This document shows positions 26,368 through 34,878 of a stretch of 64,000 bases of DNA, one piece after another. The position numbers and the translations under genes are program-made. This DNA comes from CBDDFN01 sp965227065 (GTDB lineage: Bacteria > Pseudomonadota > Alphaproteobacteria > SPJN01): positions 45,623 to 109,622 of the forward strand of contig CBDDFN010000003.1 in assembly GCA_965227065.1 (NCBI GenBank), written 5' to 3'. The notes beneath the pieces were generated by a model. The model was given only the letters and a program-made list of their open reading frames with translations. It searched no databases and had not been told where the DNA came from. Numbering within the stretch: the stretch's first letter is position 1; every line of letters begins with the position of its first letter.

Positions 26368-26386
26368 TTCGCAATAGTGTTGCGAA
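26368..26386. promoter_or_regulatory. perfect operator-like palindrome upstream of the TonB receptor
   Basis: TTCGCAATAGTGTTGCGAA is a perfect inverted repeat with 7-bp arms and a 5-bp spacer. A related half (TTGCAAGAA) follows within 5 bp. The site sits about 205 bp before the receptor start and 87 bp before arsR, so it may serve either gene. The regulator is unknown. Confidence 0.5.
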
Positions 26387-26453
26387 CGATTTGCAAGAAT
26401 AAGTGAAAATTTTTTCTTTTCATACGGTCTCAACGGGTTTTGAACGATTGCAC

Positions 26454-26486
26454 GGGTGCGTTCCAGAAAATTTTCTGGTTGCACCC
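26454..26486. promoter_or_regulatory. long two-tier palindrome in the TonB receptor leader
   Basis: The core CCAGAAAATTTTCTGG is a perfect 16-bp palindrome, and GGGTGC and GCACCC flank it, so the symmetry spans 33 bp. It lies about 105 bp before the receptor start. As DNA it could bind a dimeric regulator; as RNA it would form a 12-14 bp hairpin. The remainder of the 309-bp arsR-receptor gap is AT-rich without other clear signals. Confidence 0.5.
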
Positions 26487-26590
26487 CAGCCAGTTCTCTA
26501 TGACTTTTTCTTGAACAGCCAGCGCGCGAACGCTGGGTTTGCAAGCCGTCAGTGGGGATTGATGGGCTGCAAAAAACGGGGGAAGTAAGC

Positions 26591-28912
26591 ATGATGATGG
26601 TTTCGACCCGCCTGGTCCTGGCGGGATGTTTGGCTTTGAGCTTTATCACAATGGCGCAGGCCCAAGATGCGCCCGGTGCAGAACCATCGGCGGACACAGT
26701 TGAAGACAGCGGCCGCCCCAAACTTGAAGAGATCATTGTCACCGCCCAGAAGCGGGCGGAAAATGTTCAGGACGTGCCGATTTCGATGACCGCGATCTCC
26801 GGCGAGGTCTTGAAAGACAACAATATCGAAAACCTCAACGATCTGTCGCTTTACACACCCAATGTGAAAATTCAGTCCATCGCGCCATTTGGCCGGATCA
26901 ATATGCGCGGGCTGGGGTCGGGCTCGAACCGGGGTTTTGAACAATCGGTTGGCCTCATCCTTGACGGGGTGTTCTTTGCGCGGCTGCAATATCTGACCGA
27001 TGCCATGCTGGATATTGAACGGGTTGAAGCGCTGCGCGGCCCCCAAGGCACCCTGTTTGGCAAGAACACGATTGCCGGCGCCATGAACATTGCATTTGGC
27101 ACGCCAGAAGAAAGCTTCCGCGCTGAAGCCGATGCCGCCATCGGCCAGTTCAAGCAACGCCGTTTCCGCGGCATGGCCACGGGGCCGATCACGTCCGATG
27201 ACGCCCTGAAGTTCCGCATTGCCGCAGTTTATGACCAAAAGGACGGCCACACCGACAACACGTTTTTGGGGCGTGACGAGCTCAACACGGACAATCAGGC
27301 GCTTCGCGCCAAGCTGGCCTGGGATTCCGATTTCGGGCTGTCGATTGTGGCGGGCGTGACCTATGCACAGTTTGAACAGCGCAGCTGGGGCATCCAGTTT
27401 ACCAAACTTGATGCCGACACACGCCTGACCTACGGGCTGTTTGATGACGGCCTTGAAGACGATGTCGGCAACTATGAAGGTCAGGCCGACTATCCCGGCC
27501 AGAATGAACGCGAAACCTGGACCGCCATCGTACAGGCCGATCAGGATATTGGTGAACTCACACTGACTTCGGTTACGGGCTACTCAACCTTTGAAGAGGT
27601 CGGCGGGATTGATGCCGATGGCGGCCCGATGCCGTTCATTACCCTTCTGGGAACTGAAAAATATACCCAGATCAGCCAGGAGGTCCGGCTGGCCAGTGCG
27701 CCGGGCGATTTTCAGTGGCAGATCGGCCTGTATTATTTTTATTCCAAAGTGGATGTGCAGACCGGCGTCGACATTCTGCCCATTGCCGACCCCGGTTCGC
27801 TGATCGCCACGACGCTTGCTCCCATGGCGCTGGCCGACCTTCTGGGGCCCGCCCTTTCGGGACTTTTGGGACCGCTGGGTCAACCCGACGGGCTTGAAAA
27901 TGCACGGCTGCGGTTTGACCAGACCCAACATTCCTATGCGGTGTTCGGACAGGCCGATTGGGCGATCACGCCGGAATTGACCCTGATCTGGGGTGGCCGC
28001 TTTTCCTACGAAAAAAAGTCGGTTGATCAGGAACAGGTTCTCAATGGTGCGGGCATCATCACCATGGGCGTTGCCGAGTGGGAAGAATATACCAATGTCG
28101 ATGAACGCACCGAGATCAGCTTTGCACCGAAAGTCTCGCTGACCTATCACTGGACCGATGATGTGATGAGCTATGTCACCCTCGCCCAGGGCTTCAAAGG
28201 CGGCGGCTACAACGCCTCGGCCAGCACCAATGCCGAACTTGAATATAATGAAGAGAACGCCGTCACCTATGAGCTTGGCCTCAAGACGACATTTCTCGGC
28301 GGTGCCGCACGCGCCAATATTGGCGGCTTTTACACCATCTTCCGCGACTTGCAGGTCTCGGTGTTCTCCACCACCCAGTTCGTGGTGCGCAACGCCGCCG
28401 ATGCGGTGACGCGGGGAATTGAGTTCGATTTCATGGTTATGCCGCTCGAAGGCTTGTTCGTGATGGCATCCGGCGCATGGACGGACGCCTATTTCACCAG
28501 CTTCCCGCAAGGCACCTGCCAAAACGGGGTAGATCAGGATTTCTGTGACTTGTCGGGCAAGCGGCTGCAGCGCGCGCCGGAATGGACGGCCAATGCTTCG
28601 GTCAATTACGTTAATCCGCTGTTCAACCTGCCCTTTGATCTGGTGATGGGCGTCGACATTCTGTTTCAGGATGACTTTTTTCTCGCCGTCGATCAGGACC
28701 CGCTGGAACAGCAAAAAGCCTATACCCAGTTCAACGCCCGGATCGGGTTCCGCGCCGATGATGACAGCTGGTCAATCATGGTGTTTGGCCGCAATCTGAC
28801 CGACGAGGTGGTGCTTGTCACCGCAGCCGATGCCCCGCTGGCCGATGGCAGCCATATTGGTGCCGTCGAACCGCCCCGCAGCTTTTCCATCGAAGCAACG
28901 GTGCGGTTCTAG
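26591..28912 (+). CDS. TonB-dependent outer-membrane receptor
   Basis: A signal peptide ending near MAQAQ precedes a TonB box (EEIIVTA, residues 46-52), the plug domain (VQDVPISMTAISGEVLKDNN, later RGPQGTLFGKNTIAGAMNI) and a 22-strand-type barrel that ends EATVRF. The protein has about 773 residues. The 'VTAQKR...VPISMTAISG' opening is typical of the large sphingomonad/caulobacter receptor group that imports diverse organic substrates, so the name does not imply iron. Three ATG codons stand in a row after GGGGGAAG. The upstream palindromes suggest regulation by a dedicated repressor. Confidence 0.93.
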   Translation: MMMVSTRLVLAGCLALSFITMAQAQDAPGAEPSADTVEDSGRPKLEEIIVTAQKRAENVQDVPISMTAISGEVLKDNNIENLNDLSLYTPNVKIQSIAPFGRINMRGLGSGSNRGFEQSVGLILDGVFFARLQYLTDAMLDIERVEALRGPQGTLFGKNTIAGAMNIAFGTPEESFRAEADAAIGQFKQRRFRGMATGPITSDDALKFRIAAVYDQKDGHTDNTFLGRDELNTDNQALRAKLAWDSDFGLSIVAGVTYAQFEQRSWGIQFTKLDADTRLTYGLFDDGLEDDVGNYEGQADYPGQNERETWTAIVQADQDIGELTLTSVTGYSTFEEVGGIDADGGPMPFITLLGTEKYTQISQEVRLASAPGDFQWQIGLYYFYSKVDVQTGVDILPIADPGSLIATTLAPMALADLLGPALSGLLGPLGQPDGLENARLRFDQTQHSYAVFGQADWAITPELTLIWGGRFSYEKKSVDQEQVLNGAGIITMGVAEWEEYTNVDERTEISFAPKVSLTYHWTDDVMSYVTLAQGFKGGGYNASASTNAELEYNEENAVTYELGLKTTFLGGAARANIGGFYTIFRDLQVSVFSTTQFVVRNAADAVTRGIEFDFMVMPLEGLFVMASGAWTDAYFTSFPQGTCQNGVDQDFCDLSGKRLQRAPEWTANASVNYVNPLFNLPFDLVMGVDILFQDDFFLAVDQDPLEQQKAYTQFNARIGFRADDDSWSIMVFGRNLTDEVVLVTAADAPLADGSHIGAVEPPRSFSIEATVRF

Positions 28913-29022
28913 ACCCGATCACGCAGGCGTGACCGCTATCTGAACCAACAGGCGGTCTGTACGGCATCACCAGCCGTAGAGGCAGGCAGGGAAGTGACAC
29001 CACCCAACAAGGGAGTTGAACG

Positions 29023-29604
29023 ATGAAATTCTTGCCTGTCGCGGCCATGACCGCAGTGATGAGCCTGTCCACCGCCGCCTGGGTTCAGGCCGGGCACCAT
29101 GAAACCATGGGCAAAGCCGATAATCCGATGGTTGGCGGCGCGCCGATGTATGCCGACAAAACCATTGTCGCCAATGCCGTCAATTCCGCTGACCATGAAA
29201 CGCTGGTCGCTGCGGTGAAAGCCGCCGGTCTGGTCGATACGCTGTCGAGCGAAGGCCCGTTCACTGTATTCGCGCCCACCGATGATGCCTTTGCCGCCCT
29301 GCCCGCCGGCACGGTCGAAACCCTGCTCAAGCCGGAAAACAAAGCCAGCCTGACCAAAATACTGACCTGCCATGTCGTGTCCGGCAAGGTCATGTCGGCT
29401 GCGCTTGCCAAGATGATTGAAGGCTCTGCCAACAAATTGCCGGTGCAAACCGTTGGTGGCTGCACCTTCACCGCCAGCCTTGAAGGCGGCATGGTCAAGA
29501 TCGAAGATGGCAAAGGTCAGGTTGCTACCGTGACCATCGCCGATGTCCGCCAGTCAAACGGCGTCATCCATGTGATCGACACAGTTTTGTTGCCTGCGTC
29601 TTAA
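29023..29604 (+). CDS. exported fasciclin (FAS1) domain protein
   Basis: The signal peptide ends at AAWVQA. A single FAS1 domain covers residues 50-190, with the H1 motif GPFTVFAPTDDAFAAL, the ILTCHVVSG strand, and the closing NGVIHVIDTVLLP. Such 190-residue secreted proteins occur widely in proteobacteria and are linked to adhesion or surface matrices, but the role is unproven. A GGGAG-type ribosome site precedes the ATG, and a terminator lies 25 bp after the stop. Two cysteines (LTCHV and GGCTF) could form a disulfide. Confidence 0.92.
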   Translation: MKFLPVAAMTAVMSLSTAAWVQAGHHETMGKADNPMVGGAPMYADKTIVANAVNSADHETLVAAVKAAGLVDTLSSEGPFTVFAPTDDAFAALPAGTVETLLKPENKASLTKILTCHVVSGKVMSAALAKMIEGSANKLPVQTVGGCTFTASLEGGMVKIEDGKGQVATVTIADVRQSNGVIHVIDTVLLPAS

Positions 29605-29627
29605 GCGAACCACACGGCAACCAACTT

Positions 29628-29660
29628 GAAGGGCCGCCCCCAACCGGGAGCGGCCCTTTC
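29628..29660 (+). terminator. intrinsic terminator between convergent genes
   Basis: GAAGGGCCGC pairs with GCGGCCCTTTC around CCCCAACCGGGA, with T-rich sequence after the stem. It closes the fasciclin transcript. The A residues on the left side make it a possible terminator for the convergent lipoprotein gene too. Confidence 0.8.
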
Positions 29661-29682
29661 TCATTGCAATGCGCTCAAGCGG

Positions 29683-30819
29683 CTAGATATTGGCAACGCT
29701 GGTGCGGGTATCCACGCCGAGCGATTCGAGCGTCTTGATGGTCAGGCCGCCGGTCGCCATATTGTTGGCGCGCTGATAGCGGGTCACCGCACCTTGCGTC
29801 AGCGGACCATAGACACCGTCAATGGGCCCCGGATTGAAGCCACGCTCTTTCAGCGCAACCTGCAATTTGCGGACCACATTGGTGGTGGTGTTGGTTTCGC
29901 ACAGGATCTCACGCCAGTTCAGCGCAGCGGCCGTCACAAGCTCGCGGCGTTCCACCGTTTTATATTCAGCGGGAACCGGGATACGGATTTCCTTGGGCTC
30001 ATTGACAAGCTTGCGCACCTTGACCGTTTTGAATTCGGCGGCATGGGTCACTTTGCGAACCTGGGGTTCTTTGACCATCACCCGGCGCTTGACCGTGTTG
30101 TATTTGGCCGGGATGGCGGTTTTGACGGTGCGCTCAGGCGCCACCAGAACCGTTTTTTTGATCGATTTATATTCGGCCGGCACTTCAACCAGACACATGA
30201 TCTCGCCGGTTGCTTCGTCGATCCGCTCAATCGGGCCACGGCCTTTCTTCCAGGTCGTATAGGCGGGACGAACGAGAACCTGCTCTTCAACCGTTTTGAA
30301 CTCGGCCGGGACGGTTTTGAGCTCAAAGCTTGCATCTTCGATAAGGACTTTTTCCTCAACCCACTCATATTGGGCCGGGGTCACTTCGACCACTTCTTCC
30401 CAGGCTTCCTTGACCTTCACGCGCTCTTCCACCCACTGATAGCGGGCATCTTCAAGCTCGATCCGCTCAGAGGCTTCGCGCACCGTTATGGTGTCGGTCT
30501 TCATCTCATATTTCGGCGGGACCAGAACGCGCGCATAGCATTCACCGGGGGCCGCGTTGGGCGGCAGATCAGCAGCGGTCGGGTCGGCCATCACCGGACG
30601 CTCGGACCCAGCGCCTGCCAGCGCCTTTTCGGCAGCGGCTTTTTCCTCAAGCGCCTTGGCGCGCTCGAGCCGGGCTTCCAGAAGTTCATCTTCAAGCTGC
30701 TGGTTGCGGTCTTCGGCGGCTTTCAGCGCACCGGCATCGGTGCCTTGCTGGGCGCAACCGGCCACCGTGAAAGCGGTGCCAAGCGCGAGCGCACCCGCGC
30801 GCAAAACTGTGATCGTCAT
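29683..30819 (-). CDS. repeat lipoprotein with C-terminal peptidoglycan-binding domain
   Basis: The lipobox VAGC places the lipidated cysteine at residue 22. A short coiled coil follows (LEDELLEARLERAKALEEKA). Residues 95-310 hold about eight degenerate repeats of 24-27 residues with the core PAEYKTVxxxxLVxxP, for example VPAEFKTVEEQVLVRPA, IPAKYNTVKRRVMVKEP and VPAEYKTVERRELV. The end is a PG_binding_1 domain (VVRKLQVALKERGFNPGPID, YGPLTQGAVTRYQ). The protein could therefore span from a membrane anchor to the cell wall. I cannot name the repeat family. The gene stands alone, convergent with the fasciclin gene. Confidence 0.85.
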   Translation of the reverse strand: MTITVLRAGALALGTAFTVAGCAQQGTDAGALKAAEDRNQQLEDELLEARLERAKALEEKAAAEKALAGAGSERPVMADPTAADLPPNAAPGECYARVLVPPKYEMKTDTITVREASERIELEDARYQWVEERVKVKEAWEEVVEVTPAQYEWVEEKVLIEDASFELKTVPAEFKTVEEQVLVRPAYTTWKKGRGPIERIDEATGEIMCLVEVPAEYKSIKKTVLVAPERTVKTAIPAKYNTVKRRVMVKEPQVRKVTHAAEFKTVKVRKLVNEPKEIRIPVPAEYKTVERRELVTAAALNWREILCETNTTTNVVRKLQVALKERGFNPGPIDGVYGPLTQGAVTRYQRANNMATGGLTIKTLESLGVDTRTSVANI

Positions 30820-31001
30820 TGGGTCTTCCTCGTCTAGCCAGAGTGTCAGTCATTCCCCTCGACAGGCGGGTTACACCTCACAAGGCGGTCCCGCCGATCA
30901 CGTCATCGCACCATAGCTGTGTGACACTCTTTGCCGCCGGACGGCCCAAGAGCGGCTGAGTCCCAAAAAATTCACGCGGCTAGTGGTTTCTCCCTTTCCG
31001 A

Positions 31002-31047
31002 ACACAAGATGTTGGGGTATAGTCTGCAAACGGTCCAGATTTGGGGG
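31002..31047 (+). promoter_or_regulatory. NrdR-box-like sequences upstream of nrdB
   Basis: ACACAAGATGTTGGGG fits the NrdR consensus well (ACAC at the left, TTGnG at the right). A weaker partner, GGTCCAGATTTGGGGG, starts 30 bp later, so a paired site like the one before nrdA is plausible. The box is about 130 bp before the nrdB start. The rest of the 329-bp gap between the lipoprotein gene and nrdB has no recognisable gene. Confidence 0.5.
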
Positions 31048-31148
31048 CCAATCGCATAAAACAGACAGTGACGCGGCCCGCGCCGCCCTTGGGATTTGGC
31101 TGCGGGACAGGGTTTTTTGCCCTCACAGCGCCGCGGAAGGGGATAAAA

Positions 31149-32213
31149 ATGGTCGATGCAGAACACGCCAACAAAGAAGCGGACCTGTTTGAGGACAAGC
31201 CGGGCCTGATGACCTCGTCACATTCCTACAAGCCCTTCCGCTACCCTTGGGCGTTTGATTTCTGGCAGCGCCAGCAGCAGGTTCACTGGATGCCTGAAGA
31301 GGTTCCCCTGGGCGAGGATTGCAAGGACTGGGCCGTCAAGCTCGATGATAATGAGCGCAATCTGCTGACCCAGATTTTCCGCTTCTTCACCCAGTCCGAT
31401 GTCGAGGTGAACGACAATTATATGGAGCGCTACGCGCGCGTCTTTAAACCCACTGAAATCAAGATGATGCTGGCGGCCTTTTCGAATATCGAGACCGTGC
31501 ATATCGCCGCTTACGCATTGTTGCTTGAAACCATCGGCATGCCCGACAGCGAGTTCCGCGCCTTCCTCGATTATGAAGAACTCGCCGCAAAGCACGAATA
31601 TATGCAGGAATTTGGCGTCGAGACCCATGCCGATGTCGCCCGCACGCTGGCCATGTTCGGCGGCTTCACTGAAGGGCTGCAACTGTTTGCAAGCTTCGCC
31701 ATGCTTTTGAACTTCCCGCGTCACAACAAGATGCGCGGCATGGGCCAGATTGTGACCTGGTCGGTGCGCGATGAGTCGCTGCATTGCGAAGGCATGATGA
31801 AACTGTTTCACGCCTTCACCCGTGAAACCGGCTGTCTGACCCAGTCGGTCAAGGACGACATTGTCGATTGCTGCAAAACCGTTGTCGGCCTTGAAGACCG
31901 CTTCATCGATCTCGCCTTCGAGATGGGCCCGGTGCAAGGCATGACGCCTGAGGATATCAAGAAATATATCCGCTATATCGCCGACTGGCGGCTCACCCAG
32001 CTTGAGTTGCCGACCGTCTACGGCATTTCAGAACACCCCCTGCCCTGGCTGACTGAAATTCTGAACGGGGTGGAACACGCCAACTTCTTTGAACAGCGTG
32101 CCACCGAATATTCCAAAGGCGCCACCAAGGGCCAATGGCATGGCGATGAAGGTGTGTGGGCAGCGTTCGACACGATGATGGATGGCCGCAAACAGGTTGA
32201 TCTGGGCCTTTAG
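31149..32213 (+). CDS. nrdB: class Ia ribonucleotide reductase beta subunit
   Basis: NrdB carries the di-iron tyrosyl radical that starts catalysis in NrdA. The ligands and radical are all present: Asp84, Glu115 and His118, Tyr122 (ETVHIAAY), Glu175 (FTEG), Glu209 and His212 (DESLHCEG). The ATG after AAGGGGATAAAA gives 354 residues; the open frame extends 36 codons upstream without support. There is no N-terminal ATP-cone, so neither subunit of this enzyme carries one. A C-terminal tail containing KQVDLGL could bind NrdA. It is split from nrdA by about 10 kb. Confidence 0.96.
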   Translation: MVDAEHANKEADLFEDKPGLMTSSHSYKPFRYPWAFDFWQRQQQVHWMPEEVPLGEDCKDWAVKLDDNERNLLTQIFRFFTQSDVEVNDNYMERYARVFKPTEIKMMLAAFSNIETVHIAAYALLLETIGMPDSEFRAFLDYEELAAKHEYMQEFGVETHADVARTLAMFGGFTEGLQLFASFAMLLNFPRHNKMRGMGQIVTWSVRDESLHCEGMMKLFHAFTRETGCLTQSVKDDIVDCCKTVVGLEDRFIDLAFEMGPVQGMTPEDIKKYIRYIADWRLTQLELPTVYGISEHPLPWLTEILNGVEHANFFEQRATEYSKGATKGQWHGDEGVWAAFDTMMDGRKQVDLGL

Positions 32214-32275
32214 ACCCATTCACCGGCTTGATAGCCCTTCCCCGCCGTCCTAGGCTTGGCGGTATGGGAGGGTTC

Positions 32276-33058
32276 ATGAGCCAGATCATCATCAGAAATC
32301 CCCAATTCGACTTTCCTGACCGGCCCGATCTTTGCCTGTATGACGGCAATCCCCATGCATCGGCTTTGATGCACGGCTTTTCAATGACCATGCCGCATCT
32401 TGAGCCCTATCTGATCCGCACCATGCGCGCGGCTGCGCCTGAAATCCGTTTTGATGATCTGCGCGACGATGTAAGAGCCTTTGCCGGGCAGGAAGGCAAT
32501 CATTACCGCACCCATGCTGCAATGAATGATGCCATTAAACGCGCAGTGGGGGACCACCACGCTGCGCAACTGGATGCCATCGAGGCACAGATGGAGGCCG
32601 ATTATCAGAGCTTCACCCGCACCAGGTCGCTCAAATTCAATTCTGCCTATGCTGAAGGTTTTGAGGCGATGACCTTTGCTTTCGCGCGGGCGGCGCACAA
32701 GACACAGTCCATCGCCGCGATGAAAGGCTGGGCGCGTGATGTCTGGCTTTGGCACCTCGCAGAAGAAACAGAACACCGGACGGTCGCTTTTGAGGTGTTT
32801 GACCATCTTTATGGCGGCTACTATCAGCGCGTCTGGATGGGCCTGCGCGCCCAACAGCATTTCGGAGGCTATTGGCAACGCTTTGCGCAGGTCATTTGTG
32901 AGGCCATGACCGGCTCCACGCTGTCGATGAAACAGGCGCGCAAGGTTTTCGGCTTCGCAGGCAGCCGCGCCTATCTTGCAACGCTTCTTCCCACCTATCA
33001 CCCGCGCAAATACCCGATGCCCGAAGGGCTGGCACAAGCCCTGGGCGGTTTCAAATAG
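32276..33058 (+). CDS. PF10118-type metal-dependent hydrolase/di-iron-like protein
   Basis: Two motifs identify this family: FAGQEGNHYRTHAAMND and WHLAEETEHRTVAFEVFDHL, both rich in potential metal ligands. The family is annotated as predicted metal-dependent hydrolase, and its helical ExxH pattern is reminiscent of ferritin-like di-iron proteins. No reaction is established. The ATG directly after GGGAGGGTTC gives 260 residues; the extra 16 codons upstream are not used. It lies 62 bp after nrdB and 12 bp before a cupin gene, so all three may be co-transcribed. Confidence 0.8.
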   Translation: MSQIIIRNPQFDFPDRPDLCLYDGNPHASALMHGFSMTMPHLEPYLIRTMRAAAPEIRFDDLRDDVRAFAGQEGNHYRTHAAMNDAIKRAVGDHHAAQLDAIEAQMEADYQSFTRTRSLKFNSAYAEGFEAMTFAFARAAHKTQSIAAMKGWARDVWLWHLAEETEHRTVAFEVFDHLYGGYYQRVWMGLRAQQHFGGYWQRFAQVICEAMTGSTLSMKQARKVFGFAGSRAYLATLLPTYHPRKYPMPEGLAQALGGFK

Positions 33059-33070
33059 GGAGACGACGGC

Positions 33071-33466
33071 ATGACACTCGACACGGCGCGTGCGCATTCA
33101 GTCAAATCAGCGGTTTGGACGATTGAGGGGGATCAGCAAAAGCTCACCCCCTTTGCCATGGATGATGCCTTCTGGCCCAAATTGATGGCCGGTGACATTC
33201 CCGGCGAGGCGCTGATCAGTTTTTATTTCATGGACGGCAAATTTCCCCATCGCGAGATGCATCCCAAGGGCGATGAGCTGTTCATCCTGCATGAGGGCGA
33301 AATCACCGTCTATCTTGAAGGCCCCGATGGCGACACACCCCACACGCTCAAGGCGCGTGAGACCTTGTTGATCCCCAAAGGAGTGTGGCATTGGGCAGAG
33401 CATGTCACGCCGGGCTGGCTGACGGTGATCACCTTCGGCGAAGGCACCGAGCACAAAGCCCTTTAA
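33071..33466 (+). CDS. single-domain cupin protein
   Basis: The 131-residue protein has the two cupin motifs: HREMHPKGDELFILHEGEIT (His, His, Glu ligands) and LLIPKGVWHWAEH with the final histidine. A metal-binding beta barrel is expected; substrate unknown. AGGGAGACGACGGC before the ATG is a good ribosome site. It follows the PF10118 gene by 12 bp. Confidence 0.85.
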   Translation: MTLDTARAHSVKSAVWTIEGDQQKLTPFAMDDAFWPKLMAGDIPGEALISFYFMDGKFPHREMHPKGDELFILHEGEITVYLEGPDGDTPHTLKARETLLIPKGVWHWAEHVTPGWLTVITFGEGTEHKAL

Positions 33467-33493
33467 TGTCCCCCCACGGGGCGGCGGCGAAAA

Positions 33494-34093
33494 TTACCTT
33501 GAGGGGTTGGCGGGCCGCCACATGGGCCACATAGGCGGGCAATCATCGGGCGTCTCAACCTCTTTCAAGACCTCAAAGCCATGGGCGCGGTAAAAGCCCA
33601 GATTGCGTTCTTTTGAGTTTTCCAGATAGCACGGCATGCCCTCGGCATCCGCAAGGGCAAGCCCTGCCCGCATCACCGCCCCGCCAATACCCTGGCCCTG
33701 GGCTGCGGCGCGGGCGGCAATCGCAAACAGATAATAGTGCGGCTCATGGGGGTGATGCTTTGCCATAAACGCCCCCATCGCCATGCCGCGCCGGGCACCC
33801 GTCAACCCGCCATGCCGGGCATTGATGCCCAGCATGCGCAGCGTAAATCCAAACCCCTGATCATAGGACTGGCCGGGCTTGAGCCACAGGCTCGCCCCCT
33901 TGCCTTGGGCCTCAATATGGGCAACGCCCCCGGCCTTGAAATTAAGATCGGCCATGGCTTTCAAAAATGACGGGATGGCCGAAAAACTGTTGAACGCCCA
34001 GCCCATGACCGGATCGTCATGGAACCCGTCGGCAAGTATCTCCACAAGCGCGGTCTTGTCCGCGGCGCTTGCTGGTCTGATCTGGGGGGTCAT
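33494..34093 (-). CDS. GNAT-family N-acetyltransferase
   Basis: The acetyl-CoA signature AAAQGQGIGGAVMRAGLALAD and the C-terminal CYLENSKERNLGFYRAHGFEV identify a GNAT enzyme. The layout of 199 residues, with IRPASAADKTALVEILADGF at the start and a long middle section, resembles puromycin acetyltransferase-like members. The ATG with GGAG 7 bases upstream is chosen over an upstream in-frame start. It begins 4 bp after the stop of the membrane-protein gene, so the two are co-transcribed. Confidence 0.87.
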   Translation of the reverse strand: MTPQIRPASAADKTALVEILADGFHDDPVMGWAFNSFSAIPSFLKAMADLNFKAGGVAHIEAQGKGASLWLKPGQSYDQGFGFTLRMLGINARHGGLTGARRGMAMGAFMAKHHPHEPHYYLFAIAARAAAQGQGIGGAVMRAGLALADAEGMPCYLENSKERNLGFYRAHGFEVLKEVETPDDCPPMWPMWRPANPSR

Positions 34094-34097
34094 CTGT

Positions 34098-34763
34098 CTA
34101 CTCCAGCACTTGCCAGGGTTCATTTTCGGCGGTGCGCGCCTTGGGGATGGCAAGGGTCAGCGTCCGCAGCACCATCACACACCACACCGCCATGATGAAA
34201 TGGAACAGGACGATATCATATCCCGGTGCCAGGCTCGCCAGAAGCCCTGCCATCATCGCCCCCATGATCAGCACCATCACGACAAATGTCGCAACCATCA
34301 TCAGCGCAGCAGGCGCATTGCCCCGGCCCGACAGGATGGCACCCGACAATATGCCGGCAATGACCGCCGCTACAAAAAAGACCGGGCGATAGGGCATTGG
34401 ATCACCAAACATGACGAGGCCAACCCCAATCAGAACCGCCACCGCACACAGCCCGGCACGCAGCCCAGATGCCATGATCATGCCCTTATGCGCCGCTTCA
34501 AGCGCACCGGCCCCCATCAGCACGAACCCCGCCGTGCCGCTGAGATTGACCAGCATCTGGTGAAGCCCGGCCCAATGCTCCCATTCCATACCGACGCGAA
34601 TACCCCCGGCAATGGCCGCCAGCGCGGTCAACACCAGCCCGCCCGCAAAAGCCCAATGGGCGGCGGAGCCGCGCACCATGAATTTGACTGCAATCCAAAG
34701 CGCGGTCCCCGCCAGCACCGCTTCTGAAATCACAAACCACAACTGGCCTTGATTGACGATCAT
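34098..34763 (-). CDS. integral membrane protein of unknown function
   Basis: About seven hydrophobic segments are visible in 221 residues, including LWFVISEAVLAGTALWIAV, AFAGGLVLTALAAIAGGI and AALMMVATFVVMVLIMGAMM. The second loop carries EWEHWAGLHQMLVN, with His residues that might bind haem or metal, but this is not established. I do not recognise the family. It is divergent from terC and is followed by a GNAT gene. Confidence 0.65.
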   Translation of the reverse strand: MIVNQGQLWFVISEAVLAGTALWIAVKFMVRGSAAHWAFAGGLVLTALAAIAGGIRVGMEWEHWAGLHQMLVNLSGTAGFVLMGAGALEAAHKGMIMASGLRAGLCAVAVLIGVGLVMFGDPMPYRPVFFVAAVIAGILSGAILSGRGNAPAALMMVATFVVMVLIMGAMMAGLLASLAPGYDIVLFHFIMAVWCVMVLRTLTLAIPKARTAENEPWQVLE

Positions 34764-34878
34764 TGTGCGTCCCCCGAAATGTTGAATGAAACTAAGCTTT
34801 TGTGACGCGCCGCGAAAGCCTCTTTGGGAGCCGGGCGGGCTTTGCTAAGAGGGGGCATCATTTCTTGCGGGGTCCATC

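Noticed and set aside
34764..34878. Possible manganese (yybP-ykoY) riboswitch before the TerC gene
   Set aside because: The 115-bp leader lacks the conserved paired internal loops of that motif, and no other strong structure is present.
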